A stretch of 64,000 nt of DNA from Adiantum capillus-veneris (taxonomy: Eukaryota; Streptophyta; Polypodiopsida; Polypodiales; Pteridaceae): contig CM043966.1 of NCBI GenBank assembly GCA_014529385.2, forward strand, positions 88,872,587 to 88,936,586. The letters are read 5' to 3'. Of this stretch, positions 10,440 through 20,790 are shown in pieces. The notes beneath the pieces were generated by a model. The model did not search any database, was not told the DNA's origin, and saw nothing but the letters and a program-made list of their open reading frames with translations. A program made the translations under genes and the position numbers. Positions within the stretch are counted from its first letter, which is position 1, and each line of letters begins with the position of its first letter.

Positions 10440-11628
10440 TTACAAGACGCATTCATGACGACCATAACCTTGTGCATAATCTTCACCGAATCAGCCCTGA
10501 AATTCAGCCCAAAATTACAAAATTCTCAGCCCTCTTGCATGGCCAAAAACAGTCCGTAATTCAGCCCCACACTACCAACCGTAGCGCTTAAAGAATCAGC
10601 CCAAAACTTCTTCAAGAAGTTATGACTTGTTTGGTCTAAAGATCACCTGCACACACGCCATCATAGAGCATACATCTGTGAGCTAATCACCAAGCCCACA
10701 CTGGCCGGTATCGATACATACACACGCACAAATCTCCCACCTGCAGAGAACACCGCACGCAAATGCTGAGCGCAACCCGCAATCTCTACCTAGATCGCAT
10801 AAATGATGCGCATAAAACTCCTGGGAAAATTTCGCCAGAGTTTCGTCAGTAAAACGGCCACAAAACCAGTAACCAAACTAACTGCACGCTCAAAACCATG
10901 AGCAACCAAAGCGCATCAAACCGCACTCCAAATGCATGCACCAATCTCCACACTTTGCATACATCATTGCAAACACCTGCAAATCTAGTACACAAATATC
11001 TGCTCTACCTGTGACTGCCAAAAAACATGCTCGAGGCATACATTGCCGAGCTCAAAATGCAATCACATTAGTCTCCCTGAGCATCAAACCACACAAGGCA
11101 TACATCGTATCCTCCCACCTGTGAGGAAACTTGCAGCAAATATCACTCTCACATCTGAGAGCAAGCCATGTGTGAAATCCTCGACACACAATAAACAACT
11201 GCTGCTGCAGAAAATTCAGCATTCAGAATTTTAAAATTCTGATATAACGAGCGCGTCCGGAGCGTGCCAAAACCCCAAGGTAGACTCTTGGATCACATGT
11301 ATCCGAGTTCGGGTGTGAAAGCTATGCCAAAAAATCTTCGTTTCGACCCAAAAACGCAGCATAAACTGCCAAAAGAGGGTTGAAAAATGCAGCTCCTCAA
11401 CCGTAGCTCGAATGAGGTTTCTGATGGCTCGAATGGCTTCGAAAGGGGGGTAAAACTCTTGGACACCTCCTGGAAACGCTCTCGGAAAGCTGAATTTGCC
11501 GATGCCGAAGTCGAAACCCTGTTTGCACTCTTGAAAGTGCGCACGCACGTGGACTCGATTTCAGGAATGAAACTGGCTCTCCGCTGTCGTCGTGACTGTG
11601 CACACACGCGCTCCCTCCGCACCTACGC
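10440..11628 (-). other. Leader of non-autonomous element 1, noncoding
   Basis: About 1.2 kb between the 5' LTR and the gag start. I see no conserved coding frame. The part near 10490-10600 is rich in GGCTGAA on the minus strand, a motif that also crowds 61330-61740. It probably holds the packaging and priming leader. Confidence 0.6.
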
Positions 11629-11640
11629 TCTGATACCAAT
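11628..11640 (-). promoter_or_regulatory. Primer-binding site, initiator Met-tRNA, of element 1
   Basis: On the minus strand TTGGTATCAGAGC follows the 5' LTR end with a one- to two-base gap. TGGTATCAGAGC is the complement of the 3' end of plant initiator Met-tRNA, the usual copia primer. Confidence 0.88.
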
Positions 11641-11828
11641 TGAAGGGGATCGGGGAGCACCACAGACGGAGAGTGAGAGAGAGAGAAGGAGATACACACA
11701 CGATGTGGGTGGGGAGACTCAAAGAGTGAGCAGCCCCCTATACACTTATGCTATGTATAAGGTATACAAGTCAGTGGGCGCCCAGACTCTGAGCGGCCGG
11801 GCAAAGCACAGACGCCTATACCCCAACA
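11641..11828 (-). repeat. 5' LTR of non-autonomous element 1
   Basis: A direct repeat of 8161-8352, ending CCCCAACA and followed by the target-site duplication CTTGC at 11829-11833. Confidence 0.95.
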
Positions 11829-12650
11829 CTTGCCCCACAGGTTAAGAGCTATTGACTGCAAGCTTTCCGTGTCATGTACAGTGTTGTGCAAGAAGTCATG
11901 TCTTGTACACCCCACACTGCTCTCTCTCTTCCCTATGTGCAGTATTGTGATGCCCCACAAGAATTCTCTTATTGACTCATACAACTGTGTGGTTACATGC
12001 GTTTTTGTTGAGGCACGAGCCTCCCTGAGCAGGAATAGGAGTAGTTGACTGCTCCTCCAAAAGTAGGCACGAGTGAGGGTGATAATCTCACCGTACATGT
12101 GCGATTTCAATGTTGGTTATGCGTTGTATTTTGACTGTTTTTCAGTCATACGGATGCCAGAACCCTTGGGAATAGTGCCCCACTGCTAGAGGGCAGTTCA
12201 GGGACTATTTACGGTTGAAAACAGGGTAAAAACAAGTAAATACAGCAAGCTGAATTTACTATTTTTGGGCAAAAATCAGAGGGTTTATGCCAGTGGAAAT
12301 GAGTTCCAGCAAGGGAATTGGTTTCGGTCAAGTTTTGGGGCTGTTATGTTGCCGAAATTTTGCAAAAACATGTGGTCTCTAGCTGGATACAGGTAAAGAA
12401 TTCCCAGGACTCTACTTTGTAATTTACCCTCCTAAAGTATAAAGAAATACCGAAAGGGGCACCAATTTTGGGGCCTACAGGTTGTCGACGTTTGCTTGGA
12501 GCATTCTAGCTTTTGAGCCGTGTGTGTGCTTAAGTGTTATTTCCCGTCGCATGTTACCTTTGTAAGTGCTCCCTGTGTGTGTATAAAATAAAGAATTTAG
12601 GGTGAAAGCCAAAGCCTACCGCCCCACGGGCCGGTTTCATGTAGCCCTCC
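11829..12650 (+). repeat. LTR-like block, copy 1, right part
   Basis: The block continues from 7880-8160 after the inserted element. It matches the reverse complement of about 63010-62125 in scattered segments such as CAGGTTAAGAGCTAT, and in the motif ATAAAGAAATACCGAAAGGGGCACC at 12439-12463. Homology fades after GGCCGGTTTCA near 12640. No coding frame is seen. It behaves as a solo LTR or LTR fragment; orientation is taken from the AATAAA-like motif and the copy with a primer-binding site at 59904. Confidence 0.7.
12439..12475 (+). promoter_or_regulatory. Conserved ATAAAGAAATACCGAAA motif with hairpin
   Basis: The motif is at 12439-12455 and is followed by a hairpin at 12458-12475 (GGCACCAA, TT loop, TTGGGGCC, with one A-G mismatch). 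The same pairing of motif and hairpin occurs at 59733-59770 and, inverted, at 62291-62328. A polyadenylation or repeat-region element of the LTR is the likely role (inference). Confidence 0.55.
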
Positions 12651-12769
12651 TAATCTTGGAGTGCTGTGAATAATGCCCTTTCTCCAGAGAAAGCTATGTC
12701 AAACTGTTGTATGAAGGCCAAAGCCATCGGAGCATTTTGAAATCCTGAAAAAGAGTCAAACTTAATTGA

Positions 12770-13217
12770 CTATCCACCTTCTTTGAATTCTCTTACTTTC
12801 TTGCTTTTATCTTCGAGAAAGTCATATTGGTTGGCTTTATAGAAATGCTTCTTCTTTGCATAAAACATGTGATTGTCGGAGTCCAAAATGTTCGGGGATA
12901 AGTCCTCTGTAGAACTGTCAGAAACTGGGCAAAATTTAGGTTTCTTTGCCTTTTTCTTGGCCTTTTCGAAGCTTTGCTTTTTGCCTTTTCTGTCTTCTTC
13001 GCTCGAATCAGAAGAGCTAGAAGAATTGTCAGAAGAAGAAGAAGAAGAACTAGGTAGTCCTTCAAATCGTACACGCTTCTTCTGCTTCCTCGCCGATGCA
13101 AAAGAAGATTGACGACCCAAATAACCCGGGAAGTAAGTTCCTTTCTTGTGCTTTTTCTCATGATTTTTGGATTTGTTGTTTGTGTCCAAAAACTGGCTAA
13201 TCTGTGTCTGAACCACC
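12770..13217 (-). pseudogene. Lys/Ser-rich gag-like fragment
   Basis: An open frame of about 148 codons on the minus strand begins exactly where the LTR at 13218-13634 begins, so its start was probably cut off by that insertion. It holds a basic stretch (KNHEKKHKKG), a poly-Ser and acidic tract (SSSSSSSDNSSSSSDSSEED) and a second basic run. It has no zinc knuckle. Such charged, low-complexity segments occur in some Ty3 gag proteins, but I do not recognise the family. It could also be part of a host gene. Confidence 0.4.
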
Positions 13218-13634
13218 TGTGAAGATCTCTATATTACTTTATATGTATTTATTATGTTTGAGCACAAGACTAGAATTAGAAAGCTAACTCTGACAAGAGA
13301 CTCAAGAGACCGTGTTTGATTGAATGAATGAAAACTAAGTACAAAGGGTTCCTTTATAGGAAGCGAAGAGTCACTAGTGACAAGGCATGTCTCATGGTGA
13401 AGAGACATGACTTTAGACATAAAGACACATCCTTTCGACGAAAAGCTGCAACTGTTGGGCAAAGAGTCGCACCCGTAGAGCGAAGGGGTGTGACTAGTCA
13501 TCGAAGGAGTGTGGCTATTGGCGAAGAGGCATGTCTTTTGAACGAAGAGTCGCAACCATCCAAGCGTAGGGGTCCTCCTTGGCATGGCACTTCTCCTATC
13601 TGCATTCATAAGTGTATGTATATGAATCCTAACA
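13218..13634 (-). repeat. 3' LTR of element L
   Basis: It runs TGTGAAGATC to CCTAACA on the plus strand (TGTTAGGATT on the element strand), about 417 bp, directly after the polypurine tract. The flanking CCACC at 13213-13217 would be half of the target-site duplication; its partner was not found. Confidence 0.65.
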
Positions 13635-13650
13635 TTTCCTCCCTCTTTAA
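13635..13650 (-). promoter_or_regulatory. Polypurine tract of element L
   Basis: On the minus strand TAAAGAGGGAGGAAA lies immediately before TGTTAGG, in the expected place and with the expected composition. Confidence 0.7.
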
Positions 13651-13664
13651 ATAAAACCCATGTG

Positions 13665-13816
13665 TTAAATGAAAACCTGCCGTTTGTCAAAGAATTCTTG
13701 AAGTAGGTGAGGTCATTGTTGCATGTCTTCATCTGTTTGCCAAGTAGAATCTGACTCATCCAAGTCTATCCACTTAACAAGAAACTCGGTTATAATCTTT
13801 TGTCTTGTTTCTTTCT
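13665..13816 (-). pseudogene. Chromodomain tail of element L
   Basis: Minus-strand frame reading IITEFLVKWIDLDESDSTWQ, then the helix LLQEFFDKRQ, with a TGA between the two. VKW followed by a spaced STWQ is the core of the chromodomain that chromoviruses carry at the integrase C-terminus for targeting chromatin. The upstream integrase is missing. Confidence 0.65.
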
Positions 13817-13897
13817 AACAAACATTGAGAATCTTTTCTGGAACAAGAATAATATGTTCATCTTCCAATAAGAATCCCAAAATTCTTCAAAATCGTC

Positions 13898-16062
13898 TTA
13901 AAAAACTGTCACTTCATGATTTACAATTGGCATAATATCATCCAATAAAGAATCAAAGAAAGCATAGTCGTTTTCAAACTCGGAATCTGCAACTATGTCC
14001 TTATCTTTGTCTGGTAACGAAGTAACACTAGAAAAAACTTCTTGATTAAGATCATCTTTGTCTTCATCGATTGGTTCAGGAAAAGTTAATGAATTCAAAA
14101 TTTCATTAATAATAATTTCTGCATTTGCATCTGAGATCATATTCGCTTCATAATCTGCTGTATCATGTTGTTTGACTAGTACACGTGAGGCTTGAATCAC
14201 TCGTTTTGCATGCTAAAGCCCGTGTAAAATCAATTCACGTCCATCTTTGAACAAATTGATAGTATGTCCTCGAAAGCTAATTGTTGGATCATATTGAAAT
14301 AACCAATGCTGACCAAGAATCATGTTGTAATAACATAGAGGCATAACTTCAAAATCTAGTTGATCTGCATAATTTTGAATACTGAACTGCAACTGTCAAA
14401 CTATCTTATCACAAGTTAAAAGTGATCCATTTGTTAATTCCACATCATATAAGTGAGATGTCTTCTAAGTTGGTAAGCCAAGTTGTCGAACTAACTGAGT
14501 GCTGACAAAATTATTCGAGCATTCGTTGCGCTCCAATATGTTGATGGATCGACCATTGAGAGTTCCAAGAAGGCTCAAAACTTGCTTTGAAAGAGGCTCC
14601 AAAACTGAAGAATTGCACTGAGCATGATTCATAAGAATAGCCGTATCCTCTGAGACACGAATTGTGTTGACCACAGATTTTTCTTTATCTTGAGCAAAAG
14701 TTGGTTGTTCAGCATTCGATGATGTTTCCGCATTGGAATTTCTTTTCAAATTAGACGGATTTGGTCTATTTGGACATTGATACCATCTATGGTCACCCTT
14801 GCAAATTGTACATAATCCTTCCTTCTTTGAAATCGAAGAAGCATTTGACGAAGAGCCTTGCTGAGTATTGGAATGCCAATCTTGAGAAAAATCACGTCCT
14901 TTACCACGATCAAGTGGAGGAACATTTGAAGAAGATCTGCTTTGAGATTGTCGATCTTGAGAATAGAACCTTGAAGTTGAATAAGGTGTTGTGGCTTGCT
15001 GTCTGAACTGAAATTGTTGTTGTTGACTTTGGCTATAACTTTCTTTGCGGTCACGCTGTGAAAAGTGAGAGCTATTTGAAGATCTGGCACCAGGGAGAAA
15101 ATTCCGTGTAGAGCGCCGATTATCGCCAAGACACTCCACATAGGCAATTGTAGCATCCAAGGTGGTAGGGTTGTATTTGTGCACATTGTTCTTCAAGTTG
15201 GGTTTGAGTCCGTCAATAAAATTGTGAAGTTTATCAGAGGGACTAAGGGTCTCTATCTCCAGAGTTCCCCTTTGGAACTCTGTGATGTACACTCCGAAGG
15301 AACGTGTTTGGCTCAGGCGGCGAAGAGAGGACTGGGCATGTATTTGTGCACATTGTTCTTCAGGTTGGGTTTGAGTCCGTTGATAAAACTGTGAAGTTTA
15401 TCAAAGGGACTAAGGGTCTCTATCTCCAGAGTTCAACTTTGGAACTCTGTGATGTACGTTGCCAAGGAACCTGTTTGGCTCAGGCGGCGAATAGAGGATC
15501 GGGCATGAAAATCCGCATTGGCAGGTTCGAACGCCTTGCGAATAGCACACCGGAATTTATCCCAAGAAGGTGTATGTTTACCATCAGCAACTCATCGTTG
15601 CCACCAAAGAAATGATGTGTCCTTGAGCAGAGAACTAGCAAGTGCAACTTTTTTACTTTCGACCAACTCTGTGTTGGACAAGTAGACCTCCATTTTGAAC
15701 ATCCATTGATCCAGCACGCGCTTGTCGCGGCGACCATTATACGGTTCCGGCAGTTGAACATCAAGCTTCTTCTTCCGTGCAGCATTAAAAAATTTATAAA
15801 TTAATTGAAGTTCATGATTGTCTACCTCATCAGTTGGATAAAGTTCGTTTTGTTCGTCCACTGAAGCTTCGGAAGAAGGTGGTGGAGAAGCAGCAATAGT
15901 CGTCTGAGAAGTAGTAGGACGACTCCAAGAATTGTTTTGCGTCTGCATCTGGTCCAAGCGAGTGTGTAGTGATGCGAGACTTGTGGAAAGTGTACCCATC
16001 TGCTCTTTGATGAGAGTAAGGGCATCGTCAGATTTGACACCTCCGTCCTGAGAATTTGACAT
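13898..16062 (-). pseudogene. Gag-protease of element L
   Basis: Starts at ATG 16062 (MSNSQDGG). The gag core (LPEPYNGRRDKRVLDQWMFK, then FLWWQR) is followed in frame by a TGA at 15592-15594 and continues as VADGKHTPSWDKFRCAIRKAF. A 167-bp tandem duplication at 15174-15507 then shifts the frame. Further on come a Gln/Ser-rich part and a CCHC-like knuckle (CTICKGDHRWYQC, near 14800). A protease-like stretch has lost its catalytic Asp triad (ILERNECSNNFVS), and a later part (YYNMILGQHWLFQYDP) lies at about 14290-14340. More stops occur at 14464 and beyond. An acidic linker frame fills 13898-14200. It is clearly nonfunctional. Confidence 0.72.
15174..15507. repeat. Tandem duplication, 2 x 167 bp
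   Basis: 15174-15340 and 15341-15507 are near-identical direct copies (start TATTTGTGCACATTGTTCTTC, end GGGCATG). The unit is not a multiple of three, so it shifts the gag frame of element L. Confidence 0.92.
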
Positions 16063-16219
16063 TGTTACACCTCAAAGGGAATAATGAACAGGTGCAGGTT
16101 CTGGGTCGGGAACAACGTTTGGGACAGGTGCTCCAAGAGCAAAAAATTATGTTTAAAACAGGTTGCGGCTCTGGGGTCGGGTAATAATCTTGGGTTCTGT
16201 TCCTGAAAAATTTTGTCGG

Positions 16220-16960
16220 AATCTGGGAGTCATCTCTGGCTATGACGGCAAAAAGTCTCGCGTGCACAAAGTGCACACAAGGCCAGCGTGAAAAGTATGC
16301 ATAAAGTCAGACCTACATCAAGATGCAAAAGAGTGCCAAAAGTAACATTGAATTTCGTAAGCCTGACCTACCATGCATTTCTCTAACGGCGTGAAAACAT
16401 TTCCACCAATGATACACTACAAGATAGGACCAAAAGAGGTGTTAAGCTGATTCAAGTTTGTGACAGTGAGGGCATTGACCATCCGTGATACTTTTCCTCT
16501 GCAACAATTCTCCAAAGGGCATGGCCCCAGTCAAAACCCTCCAGTATTAAATAGAGCATTGAAGGGACCAAATACCAGCAAGTTTGGCAATCCACCATTC
16601 AGAGCTCTTATCCATGGACCAAATTTGGTTGCACCTAACATGAACACAACTTCAGGAAGCAAAGTGATAAAAAAAATTGGTAGACGAAAGCCACCAATTC
16701 GCTTCAAAAGTAAGAAGTGACCAATCACGGATTATATCCTCAGCATTCAAATTACATGGGAGCTGTATATCCAAGGGACACTTTCCTAACTTTTCCCAAG
16801 CAATCCTGAGTCCGAAGCCAAGCTTGAATTGTCTCCTGGCAATCAAGAAAGCAATGAAATTTCTTTGAGGATCTAACAATTTTTGGATTGAGACTATCCC
16901 ATTTTTAAAAATGGAAAGGGCTTGTTTTCCAATAACCAAAGCTAGGGTGTTTTAAAGACA
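16220..16960 (-). pseudogene. LINE (non-LTR retrotransposon) C-terminal remnant
   Basis: Frames on the minus strand include WEKLGKCPLDIQLPCNLN at about 16750-16810. Near 16440-16520 another reads WRVLTGAMPFGELLQRKS and then QCPHCHKLES, with HLFWSY after a stop. A GALP-type start followed by C-x2-C and HLFW is the zf-RVT zinc-binding module at the end of plant L1-type RT proteins. Stops and frame changes show decay. The upstream RT is absent. Confidence 0.55.
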
Positions 16961-16964
16961 TAAC

Positions 16965-17481
16965 TCCAAAGTACTACCTTTCCATTCAAGTTTAGATAGT
17001 GCAAATTTTCAAAAATCAACAAGAAAATCAACGGTATCAGCCACACTTAATAGAGCACTAGTAAATAGCTTATCCATTAAGTTTAATTGTTTTTACTATA
17101 CAAAATTGAAGGTCTACTTTAGGCAAGAAGTTAGTGTTGCATTGACTACTACATGCTTGTCTCTTTGCGTTTCTTGAAAGGGAGAATCTTAATCAAATCC
17201 ATTAAGCTTGCAGGGCTGCCTCTCATCAACTCGCTCAATTTTATCATCGCTTGAAAAAGTTTGTTAGGAGTTTGGGATTCCTCGAAAATCAAGGCTTAGG
17301 GCATCCTTCGACAAAGACCCCTTAAACAACAGGGTCAAACTGTACTTAGATACTACCTAAAACTATATGCAAAGTAGAGGCACGATGGTCCAATTGGAAA
17401 GCAAAAGGTAACCCCATAGAAATACATAATACGTACAGCTACGGCACAGTCACGAGGAGTAGGGCAACTTTGAGCTCTCAG

Positions 17482-17484
<3 letters not shown>
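16965..17484. other. Unassigned sequence
   Basis: I see no coding frame, repeat or RNA gene in this stretch. It separates the LINE remnant from the microsatellite-rich region. Confidence 0.6.

Positions 17485-17564
<80 letters not shown>
17485..17564. repeat. (CT)40 microsatellite
   Basis: Uninterrupted CT run of about 80 bases, directly before a SINE-like unit. Confidence 0.95.
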
Positions 17565-17568
<4 letters not shown>

Positions 17569-17886
17569 CCCAAGTGTGGTAGATTATTATGCCATTTCCC
17601 TCTTGAATAACAGGTCTTGAATTCAACTCCTTGTCGGCTAGATCTTTAAGGTCTCTCGGGATAGTTTCCTACGATGTTAAAACTCTCTTCTGCTCGGGTG
17701 TGTGTGTGGGTGTGTGTGTGTGTGCGCTAATAAAAAGAGGAAAGTGGTTTAACCTTTCTATCACCCAAGTGTGGTAATTTGGTTATGCGATTTCCCTCTT
17801 GAATAACAGGTCTTGAGTTCAACTCCTCGTCCGCTAGATCTTTAAGGTCTCTTGGGATAGTTTCTTACGACGTTAAAACTCTCTCC
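17565..17886 (+). repeat. Two direct copies of a SINE-like unit
   Basis: The copies begin TATCACCCAAGTGTGGTA at about 17565 and 17759, a period near 194 bp, and share about 120 bp ending GTTAAAACTCTC. Each contains GGTCTTGA(A/G)TTCAACTCC, similar to a tRNA-type B box, and the second has AGTGGTTTAACC upstream. A TG-rich run lies between them. A tRNA-derived SINE is possible but not shown. Confidence 0.5.
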
Positions 17887-17932
17887 TTCTTCTTCTTCTT
17901 CTTCTTCTTCTTCTTCTTCTTCTTCTTCTTCT

Positions 17933-17985
<53 letters not shown>
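17886..17985. repeat. (TTC)n-(CT)n compound microsatellite
   Basis: A run of TTC triplets to about 17937, then CT to 17985, followed by CGTTGCTCTAGTGCTTGC. That same sequence follows the CT array at 21059-21126. Confidence 0.93.
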
Positions 17986-17987
<2 letters not shown>

Positions 17988-18109
17988 GTTGCTCTAGTGC
18001 TTGCCAAAAATCTCCATAGACACATAGTTAAACTGTTGCACTCACATTGACATAAACCGAGATCTTCATTTGCTAGATTTTCATCTTTCACAATGGTATC
18101 ATCTTTTGT

Positions 18110-18480
18110 TTTCACGTGCGTAAGCTAGAAGTACAAGTTTTCCGATGCTAAACTGTGGGAGACAATGACTTATGTACTCTATTTGCCTACAAAATTTATC
18201 AATCTCTTTTTGTGTTCAAGTCTTGGTACAAAGTGATGATATATTTAAAGATACATCCTTATTACCTTGGTGATGGCTCGCCACTACTTGGACATGGATG
18301 TATTTTATGCTTGCATTTTTACCACAGGTTGCTAGATGTTGCAAGTACAAAGCCATAAACATGTGCCTAGAATGCACGAGCAATCAAAATATCCTAGATT
18401 TTTCTTAGTAATCGATGTTGTGTCGTGCCTACTTCGCATGCATGGCTCAATCCAATCTTCCTTGCTATTTGATTCTTATT
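18110..18480 (+). repeat. Dispersed repeat R1, copy 1
   Basis: Contains ACAAGTTTTCCGATGC and TTACCTTGGTGATGGCTCGCCACTACTTGGAC. A second diverged copy lies at 18845-19090 and an inverted copy at 51640-52015. No long coding frame is conserved among them. Confidence 0.8.
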
Positions 18481-18844
18481 GCACTTATATTGTCATGCAA
18501 TGAAACACAAGTTTCTTGAGTATGAAAATATTGTTGTTTTTGAGAACCATCACCTAGAGCAAAGGGTTTTCATTGCTATCATAGAATGTGTTTTACACCG
18601 GTTAAGAATTTTAAAGGTCTGAACTCTACTTGTAGGTGGTTTCTTGAAGTCCTTCATGTGGAGACAAATATCATTATATCATGACCATGTGATTTGTGCC
18701 GGTGCTTTGAATAGCAATGTGAAGAAATTCAACCAAGCACGGGTACATGATGAGAGTAATTATGACTCTCTTAAAGTAGCCAAATGCCTCGTCAATTAGT
18801 TTAGGCTAGAGCAAAGAAAAAGTTGATGGCATGTTCAAAGATAG

Positions 18845-19090
18845 GTTAAAAACCTTTCTTATGCTATTTTGGTGATGGCTTGCCACTACTTGGACGAGGA
18901 AGTTTGTTAAGCTCGCACTTTTACAACATGTTGCTAGAAGTCGCATGTACAAAGCTACATGCACATGCCCAAAATGCATAGGCAATCAAAAATCTTTGAA
19001 TTTTACTCATACATCGATGTTGTGCTTAATGAAATCATGCTTACTTTACATGCATGGGTCAATCCAATCTTCCTTGTTGCTCAATTGTTA
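18845..19090 (+). repeat. Dispersed repeat R1, copy 2 (partial)
   Basis: Matches 18240-18480 from GGTGATGGCTTGCCACTACTTGGAC to GGTCAATCCAATCTTCCTTG. The stretch between the copies and from here to 19720 holds no recognisable gene. Confidence 0.75.
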
Positions 19091-19724
19091 CACGGGTCAA
19101 GAATGTTTAAAAATGTGAATACTTGTTGGTGGTTCCTTGGAGTCCTTCACGCAGAGAGTGGTATCATTGTATTATAGCCACACGGTGGTATCACTATATC
19201 ATGGCCACAAGAAGAATAGATATACCTTCTTCGATTGTGTCTTGGCATACGGAGGCCAACATGTATTTTCTAATGCATTGATTTTATCGTTCTCTAAGTA
19301 CAAGGATACACGTTTTGGCATAGACAGTAAGAGTCAGAGTTTACATGCATGAGAGGAAAAAGACTAGACTACATAGCAGATTTCAAGATCTTCTTAGTGG
19401 TTCACTAAAATATCGTAATTGTTAATAGCAAGTGGAAAGAGAACATTGTTGGAAACATCACTTTAGGCTTTATAATTTCTTTCATTTGTATATGGAAGGA
19501 AACATGCCATCTTTATAGAATTTTGATAAGACACATATCGGTGATAGATTTTCTGTTGAACTTGTGATAACACACCTCTTAGTATGTGTTATCATGTGGA
19601 ATTCTATTTGTGCTAAAAGATTCCATGAAATTTGTGAACAAGAGAGTTTAAGCAATGACTTCGTCCTCATGAATGGGAGAAGGTGTGTGCTTTTATCAAT
19701 ATACTACTCATCCTTTTGTAGCAT

Positions 19725-19765
<41 letters not shown>
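19725..19765. repeat. (CA)n microsatellite
   Basis: CA run of about 20 units, with further short CA tracts to about 19985. Confidence 0.93.
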
Positions 19766-19767
<2 letters not shown>

Positions 19768-19994
19768 GCATACACACACAATACATGTACATGATTAAAT
19801 ACATACACAGGGGACACAAATACATACATATGGATATACACACATAGTTTTGTGCTTTGTGATGAAGATTTTTGTTGCATACGTACACACTTATGCACAC
19901 ATGCACAAATACATGTCCGTGTGGGTTTATAACATACATACTCAAAACACACACACTTATGCACGCATACATCAATACATGTGTGTGAAAACAC

Positions 19995-20560
19995 ACTGTA
20001 GTTGGAAAAAGTTGGCAAATAGGCAGCCTAGAAAATACAAGTTGGAATGGCAAGAAGTTGATCACATTGCTTGTTGGCTCTTCGACCTCTGCTTTCCTCT
20101 TCCTTCCTCCTCCTAACCCATCACCACAACATCGAATTTGTTCTCCACCCACACACACACCACTCAAAACATTTGCCTTGGATCTCTTCATCCATAGGTG
20201 GATAGCACTTGCATTGGTTTATGCATGCTCTGCTCTTGCCCTTCCAAAAAGGCATCCAATCTAAGTGCCAAGTCTTGCCCTTTTCGTTCTTCTACTGTCA
20301 CTATTGTTGTCGTCACCTTAGTTGTGGAAATGGGAACAGCCACTTGTTGAATACTTACCAATTTGTGTGGATACATCGTTGCATCCACTACCTCCCCAAA
20401 CCCTTCGGTGGCCTCATCCTCCTCTAATCTGCTTCTACCTATGTTGTCTCGCCATGATCTCCTCTCCTGCTAGATACGTAGCCTGATGGTTCCATAAAGA
20501 TTAGCCACCTTGGCATCCATGAAACTTCTACTGCTTTCATCATCCTCGGTTACCTTAGCT
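19995..20560 (-). pseudogene. F-box gene 5' fragment, inverted copy of 56307-56850
   Basis: Minus-strand frames match the N-terminal part of the F-box/kelch gene at 56307-57866. Examples are LALRLDAFLEGQEQSMHKP with WALRLDAFVEGREQNRRKT, LSGVCVGGEQIRCCGDG with LSGVHVGGEQSRCCGGG, and FLPFQLVFSRLPICQLF with FLLFQLVFSRLPLRQLF, the F-box-like helix. Homology extends upstream of the start codon into the repeat at 20570-21180. The kelch part is not copied. It carries at least one stop and frame changes. This is a gene fragment carried in a segmental or transposon-mediated duplication. Confidence 0.78.
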
Positions 20561-20728
20561 GGGGGTGACAGAGAGAGAACAAATTGCTAATTCCCTATGG
20601 AGGAGTTATAAATGCCAAATGCCATTTAAAGCAAAATTTGTGTGTGTGCGTGCACGTGCGTGTTCCATTGTGCACATGCATCCTTCCGACAAGTCCAACC
20701 CATTTCGGTACATATAAGCTTGTTGGGC

Positions 20729-20731
<3 letters not shown>

Positions 20732-20771
<40 letters not shown>

Positions 20772-20790
20772 CGCGCGCACGCACGCGCCC
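20732..20790. repeat. Alternating purine-pyrimidine tract (TG)n(CG)n
   Basis: A TG run to 20760 passes without a break into GCGCGCGCGTGCGCGCGCACGCACGCGC. The whole tract alternates purine and pyrimidine, the composition that favours Z-DNA. Confidence 0.9.

Larger units (their letters stand above)
8161..11828 (-). mobile_element. Non-autonomous Ty1/copia-type LTR element 1 (gag, protease-like, novel C-terminal domain)
   Basis: A complete element of 3668 bp bounded by direct LTRs of 192 and 188 bp and flanked by CTTGC on both sides (8156-8160 and 11829-11833). It is read on the minus strand. A primer-binding site matching initiator Met-tRNA (TGGTATCAGAGC) adjoins the right LTR, and a purine-rich AAGTGGGAGG tract adjoins the left LTR. 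The single coding frame has gag and a protease-like domain but no integrase, RT or RNase H, so mobility must depend on a partner element. It resembles the published TR-GAG class but has an additional C-terminal domain shared with the element at 44843-47863. The LTRs differ by a few substitutions and GA-run length, so insertion is fairly recent. Confidence 0.92.
13218..16062 (-). mobile_element. Decayed chromovirus (element L) lacking RT and integrase
   Basis: On the minus strand it reads gag, protease, an acidic linker, a chromodomain tail, a polypurine tract and a 3' LTR. The whole RT-RNase H-integrase segment is absent between about 13898 and 13816. Several stops and a 167-bp tandem duplication break gag. 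No 5' LTR or primer-binding site was found to the right, so the 5' end is lost. Confidence 0.68.

Noticed and set aside
11628-11640. TGGTATCAGAGC sequences as tRNA genes
   Set aside because: They are isolated 12-base primer-binding sites next to LTRs. No tRNA body surrounds them.
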